Shown here piece after piece: positions 9,521 to 17,964 of a stretch of 64,000 nucleotides of DNA (its first letter is position 1; each line of letters opens with the position of its first letter). The position numbers and the translations under genes are program-made. Source of the DNA: Myroides phaeus (GTDB lineage: Bacteria; Bacteroidota; Bacteroidia; Flavobacteriales; Flavobacteriaceae). The stretch lies in contig NZ_FNDQ01000004.1 in the NCBI RefSeq assembly GCF_900099675.1, positions 62,001 to 126,000 of the forward strand, written 5' to 3'. Under the pieces are notes generated by a model. It was not told where the DNA came from. It made no database searches and saw only the letters and a list, made by a program, of their open reading frames with translations.

Positions 9521-10363
9521 CTAATTCTCTGAAAAAATAACATTTCCATTAAACGCAAACTTCAATTCATGCTCATCACTAACCAAAGAAAACGCCACAT
9601 CAATCTCAGCATTAATCCCATTATTTCCAACACCTACACCATTTTTGTCCACTATCAACTTTTCAAAAACAAGCTCAAACCCCTTCAAAGAAGACTTATC
9701 CACTTCCGCATTCTGCTCCCCCATCAAAAAGAAATCTTCAAACACAATTTCACTATTTTTATTAGGCAACACACGCTTACCATAATCCACTATCTCCCCA
9801 TCTTTTTGCACGATAGACTCATTCACCACATAAAACGTCAAGAAAGCAGCATTATCATCACCAGCAGGTCCAAGCTCATACACATTTGCCAACTTACCAT
9901 TCTCAAGCTCCACAACCTTATCAACCTTCACATTCTTTCCATCTATCACAACAATCTCCGTCGCAATTCCAAGCATCACAATTTCAAAATCAACATCCTC
10001 TCCATCCAGCGTAAAAAAGATAGGCTTATCATTTGGTATTTCCTCAACAGCTTCCTCGTGCACAAACACCTTCAACACATTACTATCCTTAAACCCCTCT
10101 TTCTTTGCAACCACATAAAAAACACCTAACCTATCAAACTTCACAGGATTTTTCACTTCTCTATCCTCAATATAAAAAGCAGCATCAACTACCTTACCCT
10201 CACTATCCACAGCAGAAAACACAAGCTCATCACCAACAGTAATCTTGGTCTTTTCAGCACCCAATATTAACTCTTGCTTAACCAACACTTCCTTATTGTT
10301 ATCATCACTACTACAACCAACAAAAGCAACAACAAGCAATACCAAAAACAATATCTTTTTCAT
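9521..10363 (-). CDS. Ig-like domain lipoprotein, paralogue 4 of 4
   Basis: 280 residues. Leader with Cys17 in FVGCSSDDN. One Ig-like repeat (about 31-105: ITVGDELVFSAVDSEGKVVDAAFYIEDREVKNPVKFD...VAKKEGFKDSN) and a C-terminal domain with VDKVVELENGKLANVY and VDYGKRVLP. It is clearly the closest relative of the gene at 5539-6420, sharing domain order and most motif strings, but the codon use is more C-rich. The acidic, beta-rich C-terminal domain is unknown. It may bind a ligand or partner at the cell surface; this is inference. Confidence 0.75.
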   Translation of the reverse strand: MKKILFLVLLVVAFVGCSSDDNNKEVLVKQELILGAEKTKITVGDELVFSAVDSEGKVVDAAFYIEDREVKNPVKFDRLGVFYVVAKKEGFKDSNVLKVFVHEEAVEEIPNDKPIFFTLDGEDVDFEIVMLGIATEIVVIDGKNVKVDKVVELENGKLANVYELGPAGDDNAAFLTFYVVNESIVQKDGEIVDYGKRVLPNKNSEIVFEDFFLMGEQNAEVDKSSLKGFELVFEKLIVDKNGVGVGNNGINAEIDVAFSLVSDEHELKFAFNGNVIFSEN

Positions 10364-10683
10364 AATAATATAATTTTAATTTATTAACATATACAAATAA
10401 ACTAAAAAATATATTAAAAAAACACTAAAATTAAAATATTAATAAAAACAACACAAAACACCCCAGATATTTACAGATAATTGAATTACACTTTCCTTCA
10501 ACCAAAAAATCAGCAATAAAAACCAACATACCACCCAATTATTCGGATATAAAAGTTTCAATATTTACAATTCACACATCACGTTTTACGCATATCGGTT
10601 TTCGGTTCACGCATTACATTTCACGCATCACACATATCGGTTCCCCGTTCCCAGCTTTCTGTTCCCAATTAACGCATCACGAA

Positions 10684-10790
10684 TGTATATCACGCCCCGC
10701 GCTCCGTACGGGCGAACCCACGTGTTCGCCCCCCGTTGTTTATTTATAAACAAACCTGCATAATACATACCCACAAAAACACATCACGTT
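10684..10790 (+). repeat. Hairpin repeat module A, copy 1
   Basis: Contains the two hairpins that define the module: GGGCGAAC/GTTCGCCC with a six-base spacer, preceded by GCGCTCCGTAC, and TTGTTTAT/ATAAACAA with a two-base spacer, followed by CCTGCATAATACAT and a CACAAA..CGCATCACG end. Confidence 0.85.
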
Positions 10791-10961
10791 TCACGCATAT
10801 CGGTTTTCGGTTCCTGGTTTTCGGTTCACGCATTACATTTCACGCATCACGCATATCGGTTCCCCGTTCCCAGTTCCCGATTAACGCAATACAAATGTGA
10901 TATACAAATGTTAGACGCAAAGTATTGCCTACCGATAAACTATCTGTCAAATTATATCCAT

Positions 10962-10992
10962 AAAAAAAGGACCATCATCTCTGACAGTCCTT
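10962..10992 (-). terminator. Terminator of galE, member of a recurring terminator sequence
   Basis: Read on the minus strand, ten-base arms (AGGACTGTCA and TGATGGTCCT, two G-U pairs) close a GAGA loop and are followed by seven T. The same sequence recurs at 12636-12666 and 38774-38807. It lies about 80 bases past the galE stop. Confidence 0.8.
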
Positions 10993-11069
10993 TATATATT
11001 TTAGATTAACGGTTCCCGTATCACATTTCACACAGCACGGTTTTCGGTTCTCGGTTTTCGGTTCTCGCC

Positions 11070-12086
11070 TTACGCCTTACGCACCTTCTGTTCCCACGCC
11101 CACGCACTACGCAACGACTCCTCCAGCGATTGTTCAGCCTTCCAGCCCAGCACCTCGTTCGCACGTTTCGTACACGCATACGCCTCAGTAATATCACCCT
11201 CACGTCTATCCACGATCTTATACGGCAAATTCACACCAGTCACAGCCTCAAACGTATTCACGATCTCCATCACCGACGTACCCTTACCAGTACCCACATT
11301 AAACGTCTCCACCTTATCCACATTCTCACCCTTCACCAATCTATCCAAAGCAGCCACGTGTGCCTTAGCCAAATCCACCACGTGAATATAATCGCGCACA
11401 CACGTACCATCAGGCGTATTGTAATCATCACCAAACACAGACAACTCCTTTCGAATACCAATAGCCGTTTGCGTAATAAACGGAATCAAGTTTTGAGGAA
11501 CCCCCAACGGCAACTCCCCAATCAATCCAGACTCGTGCGCCCCAATCGGGTTAAAATAACGCAATAAAATCGCATCAATATTACTCACCTTAGTCACATC
11601 CGCAATAATCTCCTCCCCAATCTGCTTTGTATTTCCATACGGAGACAACGCCACTTGAACAGGAGCCTCTTCAGTAATCGGCATTTGCGCCGCCTGCCCA
11701 TACACCGTACAAGACGAACTAAAGATAAAATGACTCTTCTCTTTTTGTTCCAATTGTTTCAAAACATATAACAACGGACAAATATTATTTTCATAGTACA
11801 ACAGCGGTTTCTCCACACTCTCCCCCACAGCCTTAGACGCCGCAAAGTGAATTACCCCAGTAATATCCGTATGAGCAGCAAAAAGTTTCTCAACCCCAGC
11901 CTCCTTTCTCAAATCCAACTCCACAAAAGTCGGGCGTTTCCCAGTAATCCCTTCAATACCATCCAACACATCCACAGACGAATTAGACAAATCATCCACA
12001 ATTACTACCTCATAACCTTTACTTTGCAATTCCACCACAGTATGAGAACCAATAAATCCCAAACCACCAGTAACTAATATTTTCAC
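11070..12086 (-). CDS. galE: UDP-glucose 4-epimerase GalE
   Basis: 338 residues, full length for GalE. It interconverts UDP-glucose and UDP-galactose in the cytoplasm using bound NAD. Visible features: N-terminal Rossmann motif GGLGFIGSH (7-15), the SSSCTVYG segment with the catalytic serine (about 125), and the catalytic pair Tyr150-x3-Lys154 in SPYGNTK. The C-terminal substrate region has PLPYKIVDRREGD-like sequence (NLPYKIVDRREGD) and ends WAWEQ, as in canonical GalE. It lies alone among repeat blocks, with its own upstream -7 box and terminator. It is distinct from the second epimerase at 28906, which belongs to the polysaccharide cluster. Confidence 0.95.
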   Translation of the reverse strand: MKILVTGGLGFIGSHTVVELQSKGYEVVIVDDLSNSSVDVLDGIEGITGKRPTFVELDLRKEAGVEKLFAAHTDITGVIHFAASKAVGESVEKPLLYYENNICPLLYVLKQLEQKEKSHFIFSSSCTVYGQAAQMPITEEAPVQVALSPYGNTKQIGEEIIADVTKVSNIDAILLRYFNPIGAHESGLIGELPLGVPQNLIPFITQTAIGIRKELSVFGDDYNTPDGTCVRDYIHVVDLAKAHVAALDRLVKGENVDKVETFNVGTGKGTSVMEIVNTFEAVTGVNLPYKIVDRREGDITEAYACTKRANEVLGWKAEQSLEESLRSAWAWEQKVRKA

Positions 12087-12125
12087 GTATCTATATTTTT
12101 AAATGATCAATTTCTTCTTCAAACC

Positions 12126-12133
12126 CAAAGGTA
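12126..12133 (-). promoter_or_regulatory. Promoter -7 box of galE
   Basis: TACCTTTG on the minus strand matches TAnnTTTG exactly, with a TTG (in GGTTTGTG) 14 bases upstream as a -33 candidate. It lies about 40 bases before the galE start. Confidence 0.6.
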
Positions 12134-12272
12134 TTCTTTTATCACAAACCGTTCAATAGAAATTAGCCAAAATGTCTTTTTTATTAGTTTACAATTAACG
12201 GGTTGACGGTTTACGCATATCGGTTTTCAGTTCCCAGTTTTCAGTTCCCAGTTTTCGGTTCACGGTTCACGA

Positions 12273-12378
12273 ATGCATATCACGCCCCGCGCTCCGTACG
12301 GGCGAACCCACGTGTTCGCCCCCTATTGTTTATTTATAAACAAACCTGCATAATACATACCCACAAAGACGCATCACG
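12273..12378 (+). repeat. Hairpin repeat module A, copy 2
   Basis: Same GGGCGAAC/GTTCGCCC and TTGTTTAT/ATAAACAA hairpins as copy 1, nearly base-for-base. Confidence 0.85.
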
Positions 12379-12498
12379 CATCACGTTTCACGATTTTACG
12401 GTTCCCAGTTTTCAGTTCCCAGTTTTCGGTTCCCCGTTTTCGGTTCCCAGTTTTCGGTTCCCCGTTTTCGGTTCCCAGTTTTCGGTTTCCAGTTCACG

Positions 12499-12605
12499 AA
12501 TGCATATCACGCCCCGCGCTCCGTACGGGCGAACCCACGTGTTCGCCCCCTATTGTTTATTTATAAACAAACCTGCATAATACATCCCCACAAAGACGCA
12601 TCACG
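12499..12605 (+). repeat. Hairpin repeat module A, copy 3
   Basis: Same module, 226 bases after copy 2, separated by CGGTTCCCAGTTTT words. Confidence 0.85.
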
Positions 12606-12635
12606 ATTCACGATTCACGCATCTCAATTCACACC

Positions 12636-12666
12636 AAAAAAAAGGACCATCATCTCTGACAGTCCT
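12636..12666 (-). terminator. Terminator of nagB, same sequence family as the galE terminator
   Basis: The minus strand reads the same ten-base stem with GAGA loop followed by eight T. It lies about 150 bases past the nagB stop, with CGGTT words between. Confidence 0.75.
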
Positions 12667-12812
12667 ATATATTTTAACTAACGTATTTCGATTTACGCAT
12701 CACGGTTCCCCGTTCCCCGTTCCCCGTTCCCAGTTCCCGGTTCCCTGTTCCCCGTTCCCGGTTCCCCGTTTTCGGTTTACGCTTTACGTTTCACACATCA
12801 TGGTTTCACATT

Positions 12813-13610
12813 TCACCCCTTGCGAAGCAACGAAGCCGCCTCTTCATCCAAGATATACTCAATATTCTGAAGCTTCTGTAAAAACGTAGCCGGCACCTCC
12901 GCAGAAACAACCCCTTCAATCGCCTTTTGAATAATCTCCGCCTTGCGCTTACTCAACGCCAGCAAGATCACCTCCTTCGCATCCGTAATCGTCTTAATCC
13001 CCATCGTAATCGCCTGTGTCGGTACCTTCTCCTTACCCCCAAAATCAGCAGACGCATCCTCACGAGTCAAGTCATTCAACGTCACCAAACGCGTTTTAGA
13101 CAAATCTCCAGAACCAGGCTCATTAAACCCAATATGTCCCGTACGACCAATCCCCAACAACTGAATATCTAATCCACCAAAATCTGCAATCTTCTGCTCA
13201 TATAACTCACAATACTCCTGAATTCCCTCAATAGATAACGTCCCATCTGGAATATGAATATTACCCTTCACAATATCAATATGATCAAACAAATTACTCT
13301 TCATAAACGACACATAACTCTGCTCCTCAATCGGCATCATCGGATAATACTCGTCCAAGTTAAACGTAATCATATTTCTAAAACTCAACCCCTCATACTT
13401 ATGCAAGCGAATCAACTCCTGGTACACCCCTTTCGGCGTAGAACCCGTTGCCAATCCCATAATCGCATTCTCTCCCTTCGCTTGCTTTTCTTTTACAATC
13501 GCAGCAATACGATTAGCCGTATATTGAGAAGCCTCTTCCTGACTCGCATATACCTTAACCACATCCTCTTTAGTAGATTTTATATTCGATGGTTTATAAA
13601 AATCCTTCAT
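12813..13610 (-). CDS. nagB: Glucosamine-6-phosphate deaminase NagB, single-domain form
   Basis: 265 residues. It converts glucosamine-6-phosphate to fructose-6-phosphate and ammonia, linking amino sugar use to glycolysis. Motifs: GLATGSTPKGVY phosphate loop (52-63), catalytic Asp86 in FNLDEYY, and GRTGHIGFNEP (155-165) with the catalytic histidine His159. The sequence (FLQKLQNIEYILDEEAAS) resembles the first domain of the long, roughly 640-residue two-domain deaminases of many Bacteroidota, but stops with LLRKG just after it, where the long form goes on to a second domain. It is therefore either a naturally short form or an old truncation; the deaminase domain itself looks complete. Flanked by repeats. 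Confidence 0.9.
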   Translation of the reverse strand: MKDFYKPSNIKSTKEDVVKVYASQEEASQYTANRIAAIVKEKQAKGENAIMGLATGSTPKGVYQELIRLHKYEGLSFRNMITFNLDEYYPMMPIEEQSYVSFMKSNLFDHIDIVKGNIHIPDGTLSIEGIQEYCELYEQKIADFGGLDIQLLGIGRTGHIGFNEPGSGDLSKTRLVTLNDLTREDASADFGGKEKVPTQAITMGIKTITDAKEVILLALSKRKAEIIQKAIEGVVSAEVPATFLQKLQNIEYILDEEAASLLRKG

Positions 13611-14006
13611 TTACTTACTTTAAATTTTAAAAACTGGGCTTACCCCTCCCGTAGCACTCAAATCACTCCTCTTCATCAAACATCACCCACAATACAAGTT
13701 ACAATTTACATGCCACGCAATTCTTAAAATAAAGTCAATATTCGACAATCTCCTATTCCACAGATAGAAAAAACAAAGAAAACTGCAATAAGTGCGATAT
13801 GTATTTTGATTTAAGTTCTCAAAAATACAAAATTATTCCACAATACGAGTAATTCATTCACAACTAAACAATGTTAAAACAGCCGAACCCCCCTTTTTCT
13901 TGAGTAAAGCAACCCATTAGGCCGTTACCACTTCCCGCTTCCCCGCCTTCCCTCACTAAAAACGGGGGTTTACCCATTTTAACACCCTGTCACCCCCCAT
14001 TAAAAC
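13611..14006. other. Intergenic region upstream of nagB and the secreted protein gene
   Basis: About 400 bases. Two minus-strand TAnnTTTG matches (TAATTTTG at 13828-13835 and TATTTTTG at 13820-13827) could drive nagB with a leader of about 200 bases. Short inverted GGGG-rich stretches near 13640-13660 and 13960-14000 resemble the stem of hairpin module C. No open frame is convincing. Confidence 0.4.
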
Positions 14007-14014
14007 TACTTTTG
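14007..14014 (+). promoter_or_regulatory. Promoter -7 box upstream of 14039
   Basis: TACTTTTG matches TAnnTTTG exactly, 25 bases before the ATG at 14039. It supports that start over the TTG at 14012, which overlaps the box. No clear -33 TTG is seen. Confidence 0.5.
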
Positions 14015-14038
14015 CCCTTCCTTACAAAACACCATATA

Positions 14039-15259
14039 ATGAACTACAAAACACAAACCCTATTTATCCTATTACTATTACCCTTCTTTACAATCTATGC
14101 CCAGTTTAACTTAAGCAGAGAAATAAAAAGCAACGTACGCCTAACAACCGTAGAACTACCCAATGCCATTACCAACTATTACGAAGGGCTAATAGACAAT
14201 AAACACCCTATTAGTATCAGCATAACCCATTTAGACAATCAGATTACCGCTGTATATACTGACTATTACCAAAAAGAAGCCATCAACTTATACGGACAAT
14301 ACGATTACAACAGCACGTATAACTACAACACCAAAGCGTTTAACCCGCCTTACTTTACGTTCTTCGCATCCGGACTGCGCAACGCAACAAAGGCACATAC
14401 TTCCTTTTTTATGATGCAAGTTGAGCCCTATGACGCAGAAACCTTAGTTATAACAGAACACTACCTTAACAAAGCTGTCAATACCAAATTGTATTTAACA
14501 AAACAGCCCACCAACCATACCTATATCAAAAAGTTCAACACAGCCGAGTTTATAGAACAAGCACAGGTTAAAACAGCCTTAGAAGGAGCATACAACCTAC
14601 AAGACCTACACAAAACCCAATGGCTTTATCCGACTATTGCACATACCAATGCGGCTATAGAAAAAGAGATCAATCGAAAAATAGAAGCACTTGTTGTTAA
14701 TTCTGTAGCAGACTTCACAACCGTAGAAGACGAATTAGTTTATCATTTACAAAACAATCGCCAAACCATCTTAGACCAACCAATTACCTATTCAACCCCC
14801 AACCTACAAGCGTGGGATATTCTAATCAATTCCCTACCGCCAGATTCGTTACACTATGCTATACACAACGTCAAAGTAGCCTATAACGCCAATAACATCA
14901 TACAGCTAAACAGCCATTCGGTACACTGGTCAGGGGACACTGTTCCCATTGCGTATGAAACCAAGTTAATAAACACCAACACAGGAAACTATATCACATT
15001 TGACGAATGTTTTCTCCCTCAAGCAAAAGAAGTAATCTACAATTACCTACTTCAACACCATTGGGAACCAACAACGATAGACAGGGATATAACCGATAAA
15101 ATGTTTGGCATAAACAACTACGGAATCTCTTACCAGTTTTACGAAGCCCCCCTATTACACGTTAGCTTAAAGCAGCAAAACATTACCGTTCCCTTTAAGC
15201 TCTTAAACAAATACATTAAAGCCAACGGACCTCTTGGCGTATTTAAGCGAAAGAAGTAA
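14039..15259 (+). CDS. Hypothetical secreted protein with DUF3298-like C-terminus
   Basis: 406 residues. The start at 14039 opens a signal peptide (MNYKTQTLFILLLLPFFTIYAQ). The rest is a two-part protein: a beta-rich N-terminal half with many Tyr/Asn residues, and a C-terminal region (about 300-395) with the sequence course ITFDECFLPQAKEVIYNYL ... NNYGISYQFYEAPLLHVSLKQQNITVPFKLLNKYI. This resembles the DUF3298 / RsiV-type periplasmic domain, where a long helix and strands end in a PYxxLxxY-like segment. The resemblance is by pattern only. No catalytic residues are evident. Probably periplasmic; function unknown. Confidence 0.6.
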   Translation: MNYKTQTLFILLLLPFFTIYAQFNLSREIKSNVRLTTVELPNAITNYYEGLIDNKHPISISITHLDNQITAVYTDYYQKEAINLYGQYDYNSTYNYNTKAFNPPYFTFFASGLRNATKAHTSFFMMQVEPYDAETLVITEHYLNKAVNTKLYLTKQPTNHTYIKKFNTAEFIEQAQVKTALEGAYNLQDLHKTQWLYPTIAHTNAAIEKEINRKIEALVVNSVADFTTVEDELVYHLQNNRQTILDQPITYSTPNLQAWDILINSLPPDSLHYAIHNVKVAYNANNIIQLNSHSVHWSGDTVPIAYETKLINTNTGNYITFDECFLPQAKEVIYNYLLQHHWEPTTIDRDITDKMFGINNYGISYQFYEAPLLHVSLKQQNITVPFKLLNKYIKANGPLGVFKRKK

Positions 15260-15306
15260 AAAGTAGGCACGCTCAATAAAGAATGTCAACCACACAGCAA
15301 TTTTGC

Positions 15307-15314
15307 TATATTTG
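15307..15314 (+). promoter_or_regulatory. Promoter -7 box of the first cytidylyltransferase-like gene
   Basis: TATATTTG matches TAnnTTTG exactly, 19 bases before the ATG at 15333. It decides that start against a frame-extended start at 15303. Confidence 0.6.
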
Positions 15315-15332
15315 CCCAAAATCAACAAAACA

Positions 15333-15689
15333 ATGAAAGTAGGAATCACCTTTAGCCCTTTTTACAGCTTAGATGCTCAGTACTTAGCTATGTTGCAAGA
15401 CGCTAAACAACACTGTGATTATTTAATCGTTGGACTACAAACCAATCCGGCAAAAGATCACAACTACACAGAACCCGCTACCCTGAGTTTAACAGAGCGT
15501 TTTGTACAATTAAACAATTGTGAACTAATTGATGAAATCATTCCTTATATAACAGAACAAGACGTAGAAGACATTATGCGTTCTTTCTATATCAATATCC
15601 GTTTTGTACACAAACGTTATAAAGACGCATTTGTAGCGAAAGACTATTGTGAAGCAAAAAATATAGCAATAGAATATTTTTCTTTATAA
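15333..15689 (+). CDS. Degenerate TagD-like cytidylyltransferase, copy 1
   Basis: 118 residues. The fold signature of the small TagD-like nucleotidyltransferases is clear: MKVGITFSPF, CDYLIVGLQTNPAKD, ERFVQLNNCELIDEIIPYITEQDVEDIMRSF. Functional members bind CTP with an HxGH motif at about residue 16 and a C-terminal (I)SSSxxR motif. Here the HxGH position reads DAQY and the protein ends before any SSSxxR, with FVHKRYKD in place of the usual RIIGDEYKD. It is therefore predicted to be catalytically inactive or altered. It is followed 63 bases later by a similarly altered paralogue, so both arose by duplication. Confidence 0.75.
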   Translation: MKVGITFSPFYSLDAQYLAMLQDAKQHCDYLIVGLQTNPAKDHNYTEPATLSLTERFVQLNNCELIDEIIPYITEQDVEDIMRSFYINIRFVHKRYKDAFVAKDYCEAKNIAIEYFSL

Positions 15690-15752
15690 TTGCGATTGCT
15701 TCTTTTACAGAGCAATACTCTAAAATTACTTTTAAAACAACACATTCTCACA

Positions 15753-16145
15753 ATGAAAATAGGTATCACATTTGTTGCATTTAGTCACTTGAATGCAGGC
15801 TATATCCAAATGTTAGAAGAAGCCCGGAAACAATGCGACTATTTAATCGTTGGCTTAAACACCACACCCAAAAAACAAATAGAAGCAGTACATAACAATA
15901 ATCTAACAAACCGCTATATACAGCTAAACGGCTGTAAGTATGTCAGTGAAGTTATTCCTTATGAAACTGAAGTTGATGTAGAAAATATATTACGCACTTT
16001 TAAAATTGATGTCCGAATTATTGGAGAAGAATACAAATTAAAAAGCTTTACAGCAAAAGAATATTGCACACAAAACAATATTGAAATATACTACAACAAA
16101 AGAAACTTAAAGCCTTATTTAAGTTATAAAAGAAAACATTCATAA
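15753..16145 (+). CDS. Degenerate TagD-like cytidylyltransferase, copy 2
   Basis: 130 residues, start chosen at the ATG 15753 (MKIGITFVAF), since the longer frame adds a leader unlike the family. Family signature: HLNAGYIQMLEEARKQCDYLIVGLNTTP, YIQLNGCKYVSEVIPYETEVDVENIL, VRIIGEEYK. The HxGH motif reads NAGY and the final SSSxxR is replaced by YLSYKRKHS, so both nucleotide-binding motifs are lost. It is nearer to the active family than copy 1 (it keeps AG of HAGH and RIIGEEY). A terminator follows closely. Possible roles are binding or regulation, or decay in progress. Confidence 0.75.
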   Translation: MKIGITFVAFSHLNAGYIQMLEEARKQCDYLIVGLNTTPKKQIEAVHNNNLTNRYIQLNGCKYVSEVIPYETEVDVENILRTFKIDVRIIGEEYKLKSFTAKEYCTQNNIEIYYNKRNLKPYLSYKRKHS

Positions 16146-16154
16146 TAGATATAA

Positions 16155-16184
16155 GAACACGAAGAATACCTTCGTGTTTTTTTA
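16155..16184 (+). terminator. Terminator after the cytidylyltransferase-like pair
   Basis: AACACGAAG/CTTCGTGTT stem with seven T following, ten bases past the stop. Confidence 0.85.
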
Positions 16185-16633
16185 TTCCTACCGCACCCCT
16201 ATAAAAAGAACACCCCTGTAAACAGAGGTGCTCGATATAAAAATAAAGAATGTAATAATAAGGTAATATACATTACCTCTTAATTTAAAACTTACTTCAC
16301 CATTCACGGTAAAGAACATTTGAAAAAATCAAAAAGTAAATAACGTTCTATAACGTTAGCACTTTTTAATATCTTGAAAAATAATTAACTCTATAATACA
16401 CCGTTTCCGAGTGTAGGCATCATAGAGCATTCACGAAAGAAATAAAAGGTAGAGTAGCTTATTTTTTGAGTAAGTACTATCTTTTGACTTATAAACTCAA
16501 TAGCACAGCGTAGTATAAAAGGAAAAAGAGAAAGCTAATTAGAAATTTTGTATAATAATGTGTGTGCATTGAATACAACACTCTCTCTTATCCTTTAGCA
16601 AGCAAACATAAGCCTTATTTATTTTATAAACCA
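16185..16633. other. Intergenic region between cytidylyltransferase-like and aminotransferase genes
   Basis: About 450 bases with no credible open frame. A hairpin at 16207-16233 (CACC.CTGT/ACAG.GGTG) is visible. The rest is unassigned AT-rich sequence. Confidence 0.5.
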
Positions 16634-16667
16634 CAAAAAAAGGCGAACCATATCAGTTCACCTTTTT
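16634..16667 (-). terminator. Terminator of the PglE-like aminotransferase gene
   Basis: AGG.GAAC/GTTC.CCT stem followed on the minus strand by seven T, about 60 bases after the stop at 16727. Confidence 0.75.
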
Positions 16668-16726
16668 ACTATCTTGAAAAGAGATATGGTTATATCTCAA
16701 TTAATTTATAAATCTATAGAAACCTA

Positions 16727-17866
16727 CTACGCAAAAAATGCTTTAACAGCCTCTGCAATTCTTGCTCTATCCTCATCCGATAAATTAGAACCCGAAGGCA
16801 AACACAATCCACAATCAAATAATTGCTCTGCTACCTTATTAGCTCCATAGTATGGGGCATCAGCAAATACCGGTTGTAAGTGCATTGGTTTCCACAACGG
16901 ACGTGTTTCAATGTTTTCTTCTAACAAGGCTAAACGCAATTGTTCTCTGTTTTTTCCTGCTACTTTTTCATCAATTGTAATACAAGATAACCAGTGGTTA
17001 GAAAAGAAATCTTCTGTTGGCTCTACAAATACAGTAACTCCATCAATAGTAGCGAATAACTCTTGGTAGAACTTATTGTTTGCTCTACGAGCGGCAATAC
17101 GGTCGTTTAACACTTCCATTTGTCCTCTACCAATTCCTGCACTAATATTACTCATACGGTAGTTATACCCAATGTGTGAGTGTTGGTAGTGAGGCGCGTT
17201 ATCTCTTGCTTGTGTAGATAAAAATACCGTGTGGTCTTTCTGTTCTTTCGTAGAACAAACTAAAGCACCACCACCTGAAGTAGTAATGATTTTATTTCCA
17301 TTAAAACTCAAAGCAGCCATTTCACCAAATGTACCACATTGTTGTCCTTTGAATGTACTACCTAACCCTTCAGCCGCATCTTCTAATACTGGAATTTCAT
17401 ATTTATTAGCAACAGCCATAATCTCATCCATCTTAGCAGGCATACCATATAAGTGAACAGGGATAATTGCTTTTGGTTTTTTACCTGTTGCTAACATTCT
17501 ACTTTTAATCGCATCCTCTAAAGCAATCGGACACATATTCCAAGTATCTGATTCACTATCTACAAATACAGGCTTAGCTCCTAAATAAGCGATAGGATTA
17601 GCAGAAGCAGAAAACGTCATAGTCTGACAGATCACTTCATCTCCAGGTTTAACACCAAGATTAATTAATCCAATGTGTAAAGCAGCAGTACCTGCACTTA
17701 AAGCAGCCACTTGTACATCTTGTTTTAAGAAAGCCTCTAAGTCTGCTTCAAATCCGTTTACGTTTGGTCCTAAGGGTGCAACCCAGTTTTGATCAAAAGC
17801 TTCGTGAATGTAGTTTAATTCCTGCCCTCCCATATGAGGTGAAGACAACCAGATTTTTGATTTCAT
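16727..17866 (-). CDS. DegT/DnrJ/EryC1/StrS aminotransferase (PglE-like)
   Basis: 379 residues. PLP-dependent nucleotide-sugar aminotransferase; the Schiff-base lysine is Lys192 in SFNGNKIITTSGGG, with the usual EDAAEGLGS (162-170) and SAGTAALH (57-64) motifs. With the downstream-in-pathway PglD-like acetyltransferase and PglC-like transferase next to it, the likely reaction is 4-amination of UDP-4-keto-6-deoxy-GlcNAc toward a bacillosamine-type sugar. The 4,6-dehydratase that should come first is not in the window. A terminator (17965-18000) and its own -7 box separate it transcriptionally from the cluster upstream. Confidence 0.88.
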   Translation of the reverse strand: MKSKIWLSSPHMGGQELNYIHEAFDQNWVAPLGPNVNGFEADLEAFLKQDVQVAALSAGTAALHIGLINLGVKPGDEVICQTMTFSASANPIAYLGAKPVFVDSESDTWNMCPIALEDAIKSRMLATGKKPKAIIPVHLYGMPAKMDEIMAVANKYEIPVLEDAAEGLGSTFKGQQCGTFGEMAALSFNGNKIITTSGGGALVCSTKEQKDHTVFLSTQARDNAPHYQHSHIGYNYRMSNISAGIGRGQMEVLNDRIAARRANNKFYQELFATIDGVTVFVEPTEDFFSNHWLSCITIDEKVAGKNREQLRLALLEENIETRPLWKPMHLQPVFADAPYYGANKVAEQLFDCGLCLPSGSNLSDEDRARIAEAVKAFFA

Positions 17867-17900
17867 TATATTGTAATGTTTTTGTTCTATTTTGGAATGT

Positions 17901-17908
17901 CAAATGTA
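17901..17908 (-). promoter_or_regulatory. Promoter -7 box of the PglE-like aminotransferase
   Basis: TACATTTG on the minus strand matches TAnnTTTG exactly, 35 bases before the start codon and just after the terminator that ends the upstream operon. Confidence 0.6.
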
Positions 17909-17964
17909 CGAATAATGCTAATTATATTAAGTTAAAATCAGCAAAGTAGTGGTTTTTATTAGGC

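Larger units (their letters stand above)
10364..11069. repeat. Repeat-filled intergenic region: CGGTT words plus one hairpin module A
   Basis: About 700 bases without a gene. From about 10540 it consists of short recurring words (CGGTTTTCGGTT, TTCACGCATCACG, CCCGTTCCCAG) around one full copy of hairpin module A at about 10684-10790, then a module-C-like tail (10885-10945), a terminator, and further CGGTT words up to the galE stop. Confidence 0.75.
12190..12812. repeat. Repeat block between nagB and galE: CGGTT words with two module A copies
   Basis: About 620 bases made of CGGTTCCCAGTTTT-type words and two near-identical copies of hairpin module A (about 12273-12378 and 12499-12605). The open frame at 12203-12580 is produced by the stop-poor repeat words and is not a gene. 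Confidence 0.8.

Noticed and set aside
9569-10129. 186-codon plus-strand frame
   Set aside because: Antisense to the Ig-like lipoprotein at 9521-10363; no plausible protein composition.
12203-12580. 125-codon open frame between nagB and galE
   Set aside because: It consists wholly of CGGTT words and two module A copies; the protein is a translation of repeats, with similar frames wherever the repeats occur.
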